From Anaerolineae bacterium (GTDB lineage: Bacteria; Chloroflexota; Anaerolineae; DRVO01): DNA of 32,461 nucleotides. A model generated the notes under the pieces. The model was not told where the DNA came from, made no database searches, and worked only from the letters and a program-made list of their open reading frames with translations. Positions 1 through 8,098 of the stretch are shown here, piece by piece. The translations under genes were made by a program, and so were the position numbers. The DNA lies in contig JAAYAV010000176.1 in the NCBI GenBank assembly GCA_012719195.1, positions 1-32,461 on the forward strand. The letters run 5' to 3'. Numbering within the stretch: position 1 is the stretch's first letter; every line of letters starts with the position of its first letter.

Positions 1-945
1 ATGGAAGCGGTCATAGAAGGCCACAGCCTGACGAAGCGTTTTCCCAGCCAGAGCGCTGATGCCGTCCACGATGTCAACCTAAGCGTGGCGAAGGGTCAGC
101 TGTACGGCCTCATGGGTGCCGACGGAGCCGGAAAGACGACCACGCTGCGGATGTTGGCCACCGTGCTGCCGCCAAGCAGTGGCGAGGTCAACGTGGCGGG
201 GTTCGACGCACGCACTCAGAAGGAGCGCATTCGGTCCAGCATCGGCTACATGCCCCAGAGCTTCAGCCTCTACGGCGACCTGACGGCGGAGCAGAACCTC
301 AGCTTCTTCGCCGACATCAACGGGGTGCCGCGCGCAGAAAAGCGGTCGCGGATCGAGTCTCTCCGGGCTTTCACCCGACTCGATGGACTGACCAACCGGC
401 GCGCTCTGGCGCTATCCGGCGGCCAGAAGAAGAAGCTGGCGCTGGCATGTGCCCTAGTGCATGACCCGGCGGTTCTCATCCTGGACGAGCCTTCCACCGG
501 CGTGGATCCCGTCTCGCGGCGCGAGCTGTGGGCGATCCTCGGGCGGGTGGTGCAGCGCGGGGTGGCCGTCATCGTCAGTACCCCTTACATGGACGAGGCG
601 GAGCGGTGCCACCAGGTGGCGGTGCTCCACAACGGCCGGCTACTAACCTCAGGAACTCCCGATGCGCTGGAGAGAGCTCTCCCCTTCGAGGTGCTTGAGG
701 TTAAGGCCAGCCCGCGAAAGGAGATGCGTCGGGTGGTGGGCGAAACGCCGGCCATCCTGGAGTGGCGCCCGGTGGGCGATGGCCTGCGGCTGGCCGTGGA
801 ACCGGACGCGGCCGACCGGGTGCTGGCAGAGTTGTCGGAGCGCTTCCGGGCGGCCGAGGTGGAGGTGCGCTTTCTGCGCCGGGCCCGCACGACCATGGAG
901 GACGTGTTTGTGCACCTGGTGGAAGGCGAGGGGGGCGTGGCGTGA
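1..945 (+). CDS. ABC transporter ATP-binding protein (first of a pair)
   Basis: Cytoplasmic nucleotide-binding subunit (314 aa) of an ABC-2 type exporter. Visible motifs are Walker A GADGAGKTT (residues 39-47, K45), Q-loop Q86, signature LSGGQ (138-142), Walker B ending LILDEP (catalytic E163) and a D-loop. The H-loop reads VSTPYMDEA, so proline 195 sits where the switch histidine normally is. A C-terminal ~90-residue domain follows, as is usual in this family. The window begins exactly at this ATG; the N-terminus looks complete for the family, but a start further upstream cannot be excluded. The stop overlaps the start of the second ATPase (GTGA), so the two are translationally coupled and probably form a heterodimer resembling the two halves of YbhF. 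The substrate is unknown; the HlyD partner downstream suggests efflux. Confidence 0.93.
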   Translation: MEAVIEGHSLTKRFPSQSADAVHDVNLSVAKGQLYGLMGADGAGKTTTLRMLATVLPPSSGEVNVAGFDARTQKERIRSSIGYMPQSFSLYGDLTAEQNLSFFADINGVPRAEKRSRIESLRAFTRLDGLTNRRALALSGGQKKKLALACALVHDPAVLILDEPSTGVDPVSRRELWAILGRVVQRGVAVIVSTPYMDEAERCHQVAVLHNGRLLTSGTPDALERALPFEVLEVKASPRKEMRRVVGETPAILEWRPVGDGLRLAVEPDAADRVLAELSERFRAAEVEVRFLRRARTTMEDVFVHLVEGEGGVA

Positions 946-1916
946 GCACGACGAGGCTGGCCGTCGAAGTGGATAAGCTGAGTCGCCGGTTCGGTGATTT
1001 CGCCGCCGTCCAGGAAGTGAGTTTCTACATTCCGGAAGGCGAGATCTTCGGCTTGCTGGGTCCGAATGGGGCGGGCAAGACCACCACCATTCGCATGCTC
1101 TGTGGCCTGATGAAGCCTTCGGGCGGGCGGGCGACCGTGTTGGGTATGGACGTGATGCGGCAGGCGGAGGGCATCAAGAAGCGCATTGGTTATATGTCCC
1201 AGGCCTTCTCGCTATACGACGATCTGACGGTGGTGGGCAACCTGGCTTTCTACGCGGCCGTCTACTCGGTGCCGCGGCGTGAGCGCCAGGCGCGGCTGGA
1301 GGAGTTGGTGCAGGTCACCAACCTGACCGGCCTGGAGCATCGACTCGTACGTCACCTCTCCGGCGCCATGCGGCAGCGTCTGGCTCTTGCCTGCGCCCTG
1401 GTACACCGGCCCGACATGATCTTCCTCGATGAGCCTACGGCCGGTGTGGATCCTTTGGCCCGGCGCGCCTTCTGGGACCTCATCTACTCCATGGCCGGCC
1501 AGGGCGTGAGCGTGCTTGCAACCACGCACTACATGGACGAGGCGGAGTACTGCAACACGGTGGGCATGATGTATGCCGGGCGGATGGTGGCGGTGGCGTC
1601 GCCGGCAGCCCTGCGGGCCCGGCTGCCCGGGGTGCTGTACCAGCTGGACGTGAGACCCATCGAGCGCGCCCAGGAGGTCCTGGAGGGCTCGCCGGGCGTA
1701 CTCGATACGTCCATCCATGGAGCGCTCCTGCACGTGGTGCTGGCGGAGGCGGCAGTCGAGGGCGAGTTGCAGCCGCGGTTGGAGGCAGCCGGCCTGGAGG
1801 TGGGCCGCATCGAGAGCACCGAGCCCTCTCTCGAGGACGTTTTCATATCACTGGTCGAGGATCGCGAGCGTCACCCCGCGGCCTCGTCGATCCTGGCGCC
1901 ACCGGTGGAGGACTGA
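942..1916 (+). CDS. ABC transporter ATP-binding protein (second of a pair)
   Basis: Second nucleotide-binding subunit (324 aa). I chose the GTG at 942, which overlaps the previous stop and has a purine-rich GGAAGG/GAGGGG stretch just upstream; the open frame runs further back but only in the shadow of the first gene. Walker A GPNGAGKTT is at 40-48 (K46), Q-loop Q87, Walker B FLDEP with E164, and an intact H-loop ATTHYMDEA (H196). The signature motif is LSGAM (139-143), a G-to-A change from LSGGQ. The C-terminal domain ends in the usual LEDVF element. It most likely pairs with the upstream ATPase and drives the ABC-2 permease four bases downstream. Confidence 0.92.
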   Translation: MSTTRLAVEVDKLSRRFGDFAAVQEVSFYIPEGEIFGLLGPNGAGKTTTIRMLCGLMKPSGGRATVLGMDVMRQAEGIKKRIGYMSQAFSLYDDLTVVGNLAFYAAVYSVPRRERQARLEELVQVTNLTGLEHRLVRHLSGAMRQRLALACALVHRPDMIFLDEPTAGVDPLARRAFWDLIYSMAGQGVSVLATTHYMDEAEYCNTVGMMYAGRMVAVASPAALRARLPGVLYQLDVRPIERAQEVLEGSPGVLDTSIHGALLHVVLAEAAVEGELQPRLEAAGLEVGRIESTEPSLEDVFISLVEDRERHPAASSILAPPVED

Positions 1917-1920
1917 GTAG

Positions 1921-3051
1921 ATGGATCGCCTCTGGACCATCATGCGTAAGGAGTTCGAGCACATCCGCCGGGACCCGCGGACGATGGCTCTCATCGTGGT
2001 GCTGCCCGCCCTGCTGCTCGTGCTGCTGGGCTACGGCATCTCCGGTGAGTCCAGCGACATATCGCTTGTGGTCGCTGACCTGTCGCGCAGCTCCGCCAGC
2101 CGCGAGTTGATCCAGCGGTTCACTGCCGGGCGGGACTTCCGCTTCAGCTACGAGGTCCAGAGCGAGGACGAACTGCTTAGGCTCATGGATCAAGACCACG
2201 GCAAGGCAGGCATCCTCATTCCGGCGGACTTCGGCCGTAAGCTGAGCACTGGGGAGTCCACCGCCATCCAGCTGTACGTGAACGGCTCCGCCGATCCGAC
2301 GCTGGTGCAGACCACTGAGCTGAAGCTGAGCGCCATCGCCCAGATGGCGGCGCAGGAGGTCCTGGTGGAGCGCGTCACGCTGGGGGGAATGAGCGGCGGG
2401 CTCAGCCTTCCCTTCGAGACGTACGTGCGGATGCTCTACAACCCGGAGAGCGACAGCAAGCGCTACATGATCCCCGGCCTGATACCGATCATCCTGCAGG
2501 TGCAGGCCCTGATGCTCACCGCCCTGGCGATCGTCAAGGAACGGGAGCACGGCACCATGGAGCAGTTGATCGTCACGCCGATCAAGTCGTGGGAGCTGAT
2601 GGGCGGCAAGATCCTGCCGTACCTGTTGGTCTCGTTGGTGAACACCCTCATTCTCCTGGTCATGGGAGACCTGATGTTCGGAGTCGACATAACCGGCTCC
2701 TTCTGGGAGTTGTTCGGGCTGAGCGCCGTCTTCATCGTCGGCTCGCTGGGGATGGGCGTACTGATCTCCAACATCTCCCAGTCGCAGATGCAGGCCCTCT
2801 ACCTGACCGTATTCGTAGTGATCATCCCGGCGATCATCCTCTCCGGGCTCATGTTCCCGCGGGACAACATGCCCGCATTCTCGTATTGGTTCAGCGAGTT
2901 GATGCCGGTGACGCACTATCTGGAGATCACGCGAGGCATCATGCTCAAGGGAGTGAACGCTCGGTCCCTCTGGCCATCCATATGGCCCTTGGTGGTGCTG
3001 AGCGTGGGCTACTTTGTCGCCAGCGTTCTGGCATTCCGGAAGCGAATCTGA
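1921..3051 (+). CDS. ABC-2 type permease
   Basis: Membrane subunit of the exporter (376 aa). One N-terminal membrane helix (about 23-41) is followed by a ~140-residue extracytoplasmic domain and then a cluster of five hydrophobic helices (about 182-372), the layout of the ABC2_membrane_3 (YhhJ/YbhR/YbhS) family. The family's coupling motif is present just after the second helix: KEREHGTMEQL followed by TPIKSWE. GGTGGAGG lies about 10 bases before the ATG, and only four bases separate it from the ATPase stop. Only one permease gene is present, whereas the E. coli Ybh system has two, so this protein probably homodimerises while the ATPases heterodimerise. Substrate unknown. Confidence 0.93.
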   Translation: MDRLWTIMRKEFEHIRRDPRTMALIVVLPALLLVLLGYGISGESSDISLVVADLSRSSASRELIQRFTAGRDFRFSYEVQSEDELLRLMDQDHGKAGILIPADFGRKLSTGESTAIQLYVNGSADPTLVQTTELKLSAIAQMAAQEVLVERVTLGGMSGGLSLPFETYVRMLYNPESDSKRYMIPGLIPIILQVQALMLTALAIVKEREHGTMEQLIVTPIKSWELMGGKILPYLLVSLVNTLILLVMGDLMFGVDITGSFWELFGLSAVFIVGSLGMGVLISNISQSQMQALYLTVFVVIIPAIILSGLMFPRDNMPAFSYWFSELMPVTHYLEITRGIMLKGVNARSLWPSIWPLVVLSVGYFVASVLAFRKRI

Positions 3052-3091
3052 CCCCCGGAGATCGGAGGCACCATATGACAGGAGACAACCG

Positions 3092-4417
3092 ATGCGCATG
3101 AGACACCTGCTTTTGGCCGGGCTGCTGCTGGCAGTGCTGTCCGGATGCGGCGTGCTGAACGGTGAGGCCGAAGAGGGCCCCCTGGTAGGCTCGGGCATGG
3201 TCGCGGCCAACGAGGTGAAGATCGCTGCCGAGATCTCCGGACGAGTGGTGGAGATTGCCGCGAGCGAGGGGCAAAGCGTGGCCGCCGGGGACATTCTTTT
3301 CCGGGTGGACGATAGCCTGCTTGTTGTCCAGCGACGACAGTCAGAGGCAGCGGTCCAAGCGGCGGAAGCGGCTCTGGCGGCGGCCCAGGCACAGCTGGAA
3401 GGGGCGCTTCTCCAGGAGAGCCTGGCCACCCAGGGGGCACGGCTGCAGGACCTCCCCAACCGCGCCCAGGCCTGGGCCGCCGAGCAACCGGCGGAGTTCA
3501 ACCTGCCGGCCTGGTATTTCGGCGCCGACGAGCGCATCCAGGCGGCCGAGGAAGAGGTCCGTACTGCTGAGGACAACCTGGCTACCCAGGTCGCCAATCT
3601 GGAGCAGGCACTGCAGAAGGGGAGCAACGTTCAGTTCGTGCAGGCAGAGGACCGGCTGGCGAAGGCGCAGGCAGCGTTCGCCGTGGCTGTGCCCACCCTG
3701 CAGCAGGCACAGAACGCCGGCGCCAGCGAGACGCTTCTGGAGATGGCCGTTGACGCGCACGAATCGGCCCTGAAGGAGCTGGAAGCGGCGCAGCTGGAGT
3801 ACCGGCGCATACTGACCACCACCGCCGCCGACGAGGTCATGGAGGCGCGGGCGCGGGTGGCCGTCGGCCAGGCGCGGCTGGACACTGCCCGTGATCAGGT
3901 CACCGCCCTGCAGACGGGCGAGCGGGCGCTCCAGGTGCAAGCGGCGACCCAGGCGGTACGGCAGGCAGAGACGGCCGTGGGTCAGGCGGAGGCAGGCGTC
4001 GCGCAAGCCGAGGCAGCACTCGAGATGATCGACGCTCAGATCGTGAAGACCACCGTCCGTGCGCCCAGCGCAGGCGTGGTGTTGGCCCGCAACCTCGAGG
4101 TAGGGGAGATCGCGGCCGCCGGCGGCGTGGCGATGACCATCGGCCGCCTGACGGAGGTCGAGGTGACGGTCTACATTCCGGAAGACCGCTACGGGGCTGT
4201 CAAGCTGGGCGATGCGGTCACCATCCAGGTGGACTCCTTCCCGAATCGGTCGTACCAGGGCACGGTCAGTCATATCGCCGGTGAGGCCGAGTTCACCCCT
4301 CGGAACGTGCAGACGGTGGAAGGCCGCAAGACAACGGTGTTCGCCGTGACGGTGGTGGCGGCCAACCCTGACCTCGAACTCAAGCCGGGCATGCCCGCCG
4401 ACGTGACTTTCCGCTAG
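3092..4417 (+). CDS. HlyD-family membrane fusion lipoprotein
   Basis: Adaptor subunit of the efflux system (441 aa). The start at 3092 has AGGAGA about 7 bases upstream and gives a clean lipoprotein signal: MRMRH, a Leu/Ala-rich core, then lipobox LSGC with C19 as the lipidated residue. A half biotinyl/lipoyl hairpin (about 38-75, ending GQSVAAGDILFRVDD) is followed by a very long Ala/Gln/Glu-rich coiled coil (about 78-325), the second lipoyl half (VRAPSAGVVLARNLEVGE) and a beta-barrel domain to the end. The coiled coil contains an insertion with NLPAWYFGADERIQAAEEE. Position after the ATPase and permease genes, 40 bases downstream, indicates a tripartite-like or envelope-spanning exporter. 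Anchoring by lipid rather than a transmembrane helix is a known variant. Confidence 0.9.
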   Translation: MRMRHLLLAGLLLAVLSGCGVLNGEAEEGPLVGSGMVAANEVKIAAEISGRVVEIAASEGQSVAAGDILFRVDDSLLVVQRRQSEAAVQAAEAALAAAQAQLEGALLQESLATQGARLQDLPNRAQAWAAEQPAEFNLPAWYFGADERIQAAEEEVRTAEDNLATQVANLEQALQKGSNVQFVQAEDRLAKAQAAFAVAVPTLQQAQNAGASETLLEMAVDAHESALKELEAAQLEYRRILTTTAADEVMEARARVAVGQARLDTARDQVTALQTGERALQVQAATQAVRQAETAVGQAEAGVAQAEAALEMIDAQIVKTTVRAPSAGVVLARNLEVGEIAAAGGVAMTIGRLTEVEVTVYIPEDRYGAVKLGDAVTIQVDSFPNRSYQGTVSHIAGEAEFTPRNVQTVEGRKTTVFAVTVVAANPDLELKPGMPADVTFR

Positions 4418-4437
4418 AACAGGATCGTTCCCAGACC

Positions 4438-4470
4438 AACGAGCCCGCCGGACGGCCGGCGGGCTCGTTT
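4438..4470 (+). terminator. Strong hairpin closing the ABC efflux operon
   Basis: A perfect 14-bp stem (AACGAGCCCGCCGG with its complement) and a 4-base loop ACGG begins 20 bases after the HlyD stop. Only three T follow, so it is a hairpin-dominated rather than a textbook rho-independent terminator. Confidence 0.75.
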
Positions 4471-4495
4471 GGCGTCTTGCGCTGTAGGGTCCGGT

Positions 4496-4525
4496 CTGGC
4501 AGCGCTAGGCCCGGACGGTCATAAT
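4496..4525 (+). promoter_or_regulatory. Probable promoter of the URO-D gene at 4558
   Basis: CATAAT (4520-4525, 5/6 match to the -10 consensus) lies 18 bases after CTGGCA (4496-4501, 4/6 match to -35). It is placed between the upstream terminator and the ribosome binding site AGAGGAGG (about 4546-4553). GTCCGG/CCGGAC arms flank the spacer. Confidence 0.45.
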
Positions 4526-4557
4526 GGGTCCCGAACACCGAAAGCAGAGGAGGCCAC

Positions 4558-5625
4558 ATGAACGACCGCGAGCGCTTCGTCCGCACGATGCACTACCAGG
4601 ACGTAGACCGCATCCCGTTCTGGGACTTTGGTTTCTGGACGGAGACTGTGGACGTGTGGTACGGGCAGGGGCTGCCGCGCGACGTTTGGCTCAACACGTA
4701 CTTCGGCATGGACCGGCAGTACGAGCACTTCCCCACAAACCTGGGGATGATGCCTTCCTTTGACGTGGTGGTGTTGGAGGATCGGGGCGACAGCGAGGTG
4801 GTGATAGACAGCGCCGGCGTGAAGCTGGAACGGCGCAAGGACGGTAGCTCCATCCCCCACTTCCTCGAGTTCCCGGTGCGGGATCGCGCCTCGTGGGAGG
4901 AGATGAAGAAGCGCTACGACCCGACCTCTCCCCGCCGGCAACCGGAGTACTTCCAGGACGCCGTGCGCACCCGCCAGGACCGCGACTATCCCCTGGGGAT
5001 CAACTGCGGGTCCCTCTACGGCTGGTGCCGCAACCTTATGGGCGTGGAGAACCTCAGTCTGGCGGTGTACGACGACCCGGGCCTGGTGCGGGACATGATG
5101 CGCCACTTCGCGGACCTGGCCATTCACTGCATCACCCCGGTGCTGGAGGCGCTGCCGCTGGACTACGCTAGCTTCTGGGAGGACATGGCCTACAACACCG
5201 GGCCGCTGCTCTCGCCCAAGCTCTTCCGCGAGATGATGATACCGGAGTACCGCCGCATCACTGATGTGTTGCATCGCTACGGCGTGGACGTGGTCTACGT
5301 GGACTGCGACGGGCGTATCGACCAACTGCTTCCGCTGTGGCTGGAAGCAGGAGTGAACTGCATGTTCCCCTGGGAGGCGCGCTGCAATGACGACCCCTGG
5401 GAGGTGCGGCAGCGAGTCGGTCGTGATCTGCTGGTCATCGGCGGCATCGACAAAATGGCGCTCATCGCCGGCAAGGAGGCCATCGACGCCGAGGTGGCTC
5501 GCCGCAAGCCACTCATGGACGACGGCGGCTACATCCCCACCGTCGACCACCGGGTACCCCCCGACGTAACCCTGGACAACTACCGCTACTACCTCGATGT
5601 GTTGCGCAAGGCAGTGGAGCGGTAG
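4558..5625 (+). CDS. Uroporphyrinogen decarboxylase (URO-D) family protein
   Basis: 355-residue soluble protein of the URO-D superfamily, the TIM-barrel fold shared by HemE and corrinoid methyltransferases. The N-terminus RERFVRTMHYQDVDRIPFWD is the family's opening (variant of R..a....vDR.P). Later landmarks are INCGSLYGWCRNLMG, the helix SPKLFREMMIPEYRRI, VVYVDCDGRIDQLLPLWLEAGV, IGGIDK and the C-terminal DGGYIPTVDHRVPPDV. The HemE N-terminal signature is not evident, so genuine haem biosynthesis is unlikely; a methyltransferase-like or sugar-acid-related role is the usual guess for such accessory homologues, but none is established. AGAGGAGG precedes the ATG by 5-6 bases. The gene stands alone between two strong hairpins with its own promoter. 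Confidence 0.85.
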   Translation: MNDRERFVRTMHYQDVDRIPFWDFGFWTETVDVWYGQGLPRDVWLNTYFGMDRQYEHFPTNLGMMPSFDVVVLEDRGDSEVVIDSAGVKLERRKDGSSIPHFLEFPVRDRASWEEMKKRYDPTSPRRQPEYFQDAVRTRQDRDYPLGINCGSLYGWCRNLMGVENLSLAVYDDPGLVRDMMRHFADLAIHCITPVLEALPLDYASFWEDMAYNTGPLLSPKLFREMMIPEYRRITDVLHRYGVDVVYVDCDGRIDQLLPLWLEAGVNCMFPWEARCNDDPWEVRQRVGRDLLVIGGIDKMALIAGKEAIDAEVARRKPLMDDGGYIPTVDHRVPPDVTLDNYRYYLDVLRKAVER

Positions 5626-5647
5626 CCGACCGGTCCTAGAACGGGCT

Positions 5648-5690
5648 ACGCGCAAGAGGCGGGACCAGCACGGTCCCGCTTCTTGCGCGT
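5648..5690. terminator. Bidirectional hairpin between convergent genes
   Basis: A 19-bp stem (5648-5666 with 5672-5690, one G-U wobble) and 5-base loop lies between the URO-D stop at 5625 and the topA stop at 5722, which face each other. There is no T tract on either side. Confidence 0.7.
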
Positions 5691-5721
5691 CTGCGTGGAG
5701 TTGCGGCGGCGTTCTGCGGGC

Positions 5722-8082
5722 CTAGCCGGCCTCGAGCAGGGACTGGCCGTCGTCCTCTTCGGCTTGAATCGGTTCCCGGTGTTCGCAGGCGATGCACTGA
5801 GCCGAATTGCGGCCGCGCTGGACCATGAGCGAGCCGCAGCGCGAGCAACGCTGGTTCAGGGGCCGGGAAACGCTCGAGAAGTCGCAGTCGGGGTAGGTCT
5901 CGCAGCCGTAGAATAGGCGGCCGCGCTTGCTCCGGCGGCGCACCAGTTCGGCGCCGCACTTGGGGCAGGCCACCCCGATGCGCTCCAACAAGGGCTTGGT
6001 GTTCTTGCACTCGGGGAAGCGGCTGCAGCCGACAAACTTGCCGAACCGTCCGAACTTCACCACCATCGGCGCCCCGCACTGGTCGCAGTCAAACCCTGCC
6101 GGTTCGTCCTCCATACGGACGTCCTTGATCTCGTCGCGGGCGAGGGCCAGGCGCTCGCTGAAAGGCCCGTAGAACTCGCGCACCACCGGTACCCAGGCCT
6201 TGTTCCCGGCCGCTACCTCGTCCAGGTCGCTCTCCATATGGGCGGTGAAGCCCACATCCATGACCTGAGGGAAGTGCTCTACCAGCAGATCCGTCACGAC
6301 GTACCCGGTCTCAGTGGGGACCAGGCTGCGCTGCTGACGCTCGACATAACCACGGGAGAGGATGGTGGAGATGATGGAGGCGTAGGTGCTGGGGCGCCCG
6401 ATGCCCTCACTCTCCAGTTCCTTGATGAGCGTGGCCTCGTTGAAGCGCGGAGGTGGTTGGGTGAAGTGTTGTTCGGGCAGAATCTCCAGCGCCTGAAGCG
6501 CTTCGCCTTCCGCGACGGCAGGAATCTCCGGCTCCTTCTGCTTGGAGTCGGCCTCGCCGGTGACGGCCAGAAAGCCGGGGAAGATCAGCGTGGAGCCGCT
6601 AGCGCGGAACAGATAGTGGTGCGCGCCGTCGTCGGTGTCGGCCATCACGTCCACCGTGAGCGTCTTGTAGACGGCGGGGCGCATCTGGCTGGCCATCAAC
6701 CGGCGCCAGATCAGCCGGTAGAGGGCCAGTTGGTCCCGGCTGAGGAACTGGGACACACTCTCGGGCGTGCGCTGAACGGAGGTGGGGCGGATGGCCTCGT
6801 GCGCCTCCTGGGCCATGCGGGAGCGAGTGCGGTAGTGCCGCGCTGATTCGGGCAGGTACTCGGGGCCGAAGCGCTCCTCGATGACCTGCCTTGCCTCCTG
6901 CAGGGCCGACTCGGCCACGTGGACGCTGTCGGTTCGCATGTAGGTGATGAGACCCTGTGACCCCTCGGGGCCGAGGTCAACGCCCTCGTAGAGCTGCTGG
7001 GCGACGCGCATGGTCCTCGCCGCCTGGTACCCTAGCCGGCGCGAGGCCTCCTGTTGCAGGGTGCTGGTGGTGAACGGCGGTGGCGGAGTGCGGCGGCGGG
7101 TGCCCTGCTTGACGCTGTCCACCGCATAGCGGGCGCCTTCCAGGCGTTCGACGACCAGCCGTGTGGCTTCCTCGTCTCTGAGCTCCGGATCCTCACCATC
7201 GGCCTTGGATAGGGAGGCGCGGAACTGCTCACTGCTTTTCTCGGTCCGGGCCAGCAGGGCGTCGATGCTCCAGTACTCCTGCGGATCGAAGGCCAGGATC
7301 TCTCGCTCCCGGTCGACGATCAGGCGCACGGCCACGGACTGGACCCGTCCGGCGGACAGACGCCCACGTACCTTCTGCCAGAGCAGAGGGCTGAGCTCGT
7401 AACCCACCAGGCGGTCCAGAATGCGCCGCGCCTGCTGTGCGTCCACCAAGTCCTGATCGATCTCACGCGGATGCTCGAAGGCGGCGCGAATGGCGTTGGG
7501 GGTGATCTCGTGGAAGACAACCCGCCGGGCGCGCTCGGGCTCCAACTCGGTGGCCGCCATCACGTGCCAGGCGATGGCCTCGCCCTCGCGGTCGAGGTCG
7601 GTTGCGAGGTAGACCTCACGGGCACTGTCGACGGCGCTTTTGAGCTCCTTGACGACGGAGCGCTTGTCATTGGGGATGCGATACGTCGGCTCGAAGTCCT
7701 TTTCCGTGTCCACCGAGAGGCGCGAGCGCAGCAGGTCGCGCACGTGACCGACGGAGGCACGAACGGTGTAGCCCTTTCCGAGGTAGCGCTGGATGGTGCG
7801 TGCCTTGGTCGGCGACTCCACGATCACCAGGTTGCCGCTGCGGTGCCGGCGGCTCCTCGTGGCGGGCTTGGTTCCCTTTCCCTTGGCGGACTTGGAGCGC
7901 CCAGAGCCGGCTTTGCTCTTGGGAGCCCGCTTGCCGCCGGGAAGAGCCCGGAACAGGCCGCGCCCGCACTGAGGGCAGGCGCCCACTATGCCCGGATTAC
8001 CGGACTTGGACTCTCCCTCGTGGGCGTCGACCATGGTGACTTTGGCGCGGCACTGTAGACAATAGGCTTGAATATCGGTCAA
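5722..8082 (-). CDS. topA: DNA topoisomerase I with N-terminal zinc-ribbon extension
   Basis: Type IA topoisomerase (786 aa) that relaxes negative supercoils. The Toprim domain starts at LVIVESPTKARTIQRYLG (85-102, E89) and holds DLDREGEAIAWH (D162, D164, E166). The active-site tyrosine is Y381 in GLITYMRTDS. Three C-terminal zinc ribbons follow (CDQC..C..C, CPKC..C..C, CSRC..C..C). Before the Toprim domain is an unusual ~82-residue extension: a CxxC..CxxC ribbon (C8, C11, C36, C39) resembling DUF5679, then a basic Lys/Ser-rich linker. The start is TTG at 8082; AGGAG lies 13 bases upstream, slightly far, but the ribbon starts at residue 8 so a later ATG (M17) would cut into it. Only 16 bases separate it from manC, so it is the last gene of that transcript. 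Confidence 0.95.
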   Translation of the reverse strand: MTDIQAYCLQCRAKVTMVDAHEGESKSGNPGIVGACPQCGRGLFRALPGGKRAPKSKAGSGRSKSAKGKGTKPATRSRRHRSGNLVIVESPTKARTIQRYLGKGYTVRASVGHVRDLLRSRLSVDTEKDFEPTYRIPNDKRSVVKELKSAVDSAREVYLATDLDREGEAIAWHVMAATELEPERARRVVFHEITPNAIRAAFEHPREIDQDLVDAQQARRILDRLVGYELSPLLWQKVRGRLSAGRVQSVAVRLIVDREREILAFDPQEYWSIDALLARTEKSSEQFRASLSKADGEDPELRDEEATRLVVERLEGARYAVDSVKQGTRRRTPPPPFTTSTLQQEASRRLGYQAARTMRVAQQLYEGVDLGPEGSQGLITYMRTDSVHVAESALQEARQVIEERFGPEYLPESARHYRTRSRMAQEAHEAIRPTSVQRTPESVSQFLSRDQLALYRLIWRRLMASQMRPAVYKTLTVDVMADTDDGAHHYLFRASGSTLIFPGFLAVTGEADSKQKEPEIPAVAEGEALQALEILPEQHFTQPPPRFNEATLIKELESEGIGRPSTYASIISTILSRGYVERQQRSLVPTETGYVVTDLLVEHFPQVMDVGFTAHMESDLDEVAAGNKAWVPVVREFYGPFSERLALARDEIKDVRMEDEPAGFDCDQCGAPMVVKFGRFGKFVGCSRFPECKNTKPLLERIGVACPKCGAELVRRRSKRGRLFYGCETYPDCDFSSVSRPLNQRCSRCGSLMVQRGRNSAQCIACEHREPIQAEEDDGQSLLEAG

Positions 8083-8098
8083 GATGGCGACAGAGCTC

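Noticed and set aside
1843..3627. Long open frame on the minus strand opposite the ABC permease and HlyD genes
   Set aside because: Composition is that of a shadow frame in GC-rich DNA (His/Arg/Ser-rich, no domain), and both genes on the plus strand have clear families and ribosome binding sites.
4558..5625. HemE (haem biosynthesis) assignment for the URO-D homologues
   Set aside because: The HemE N-terminal catalytic signature is not evident and no haem genes are nearby; both genes are accessory-type homologues.
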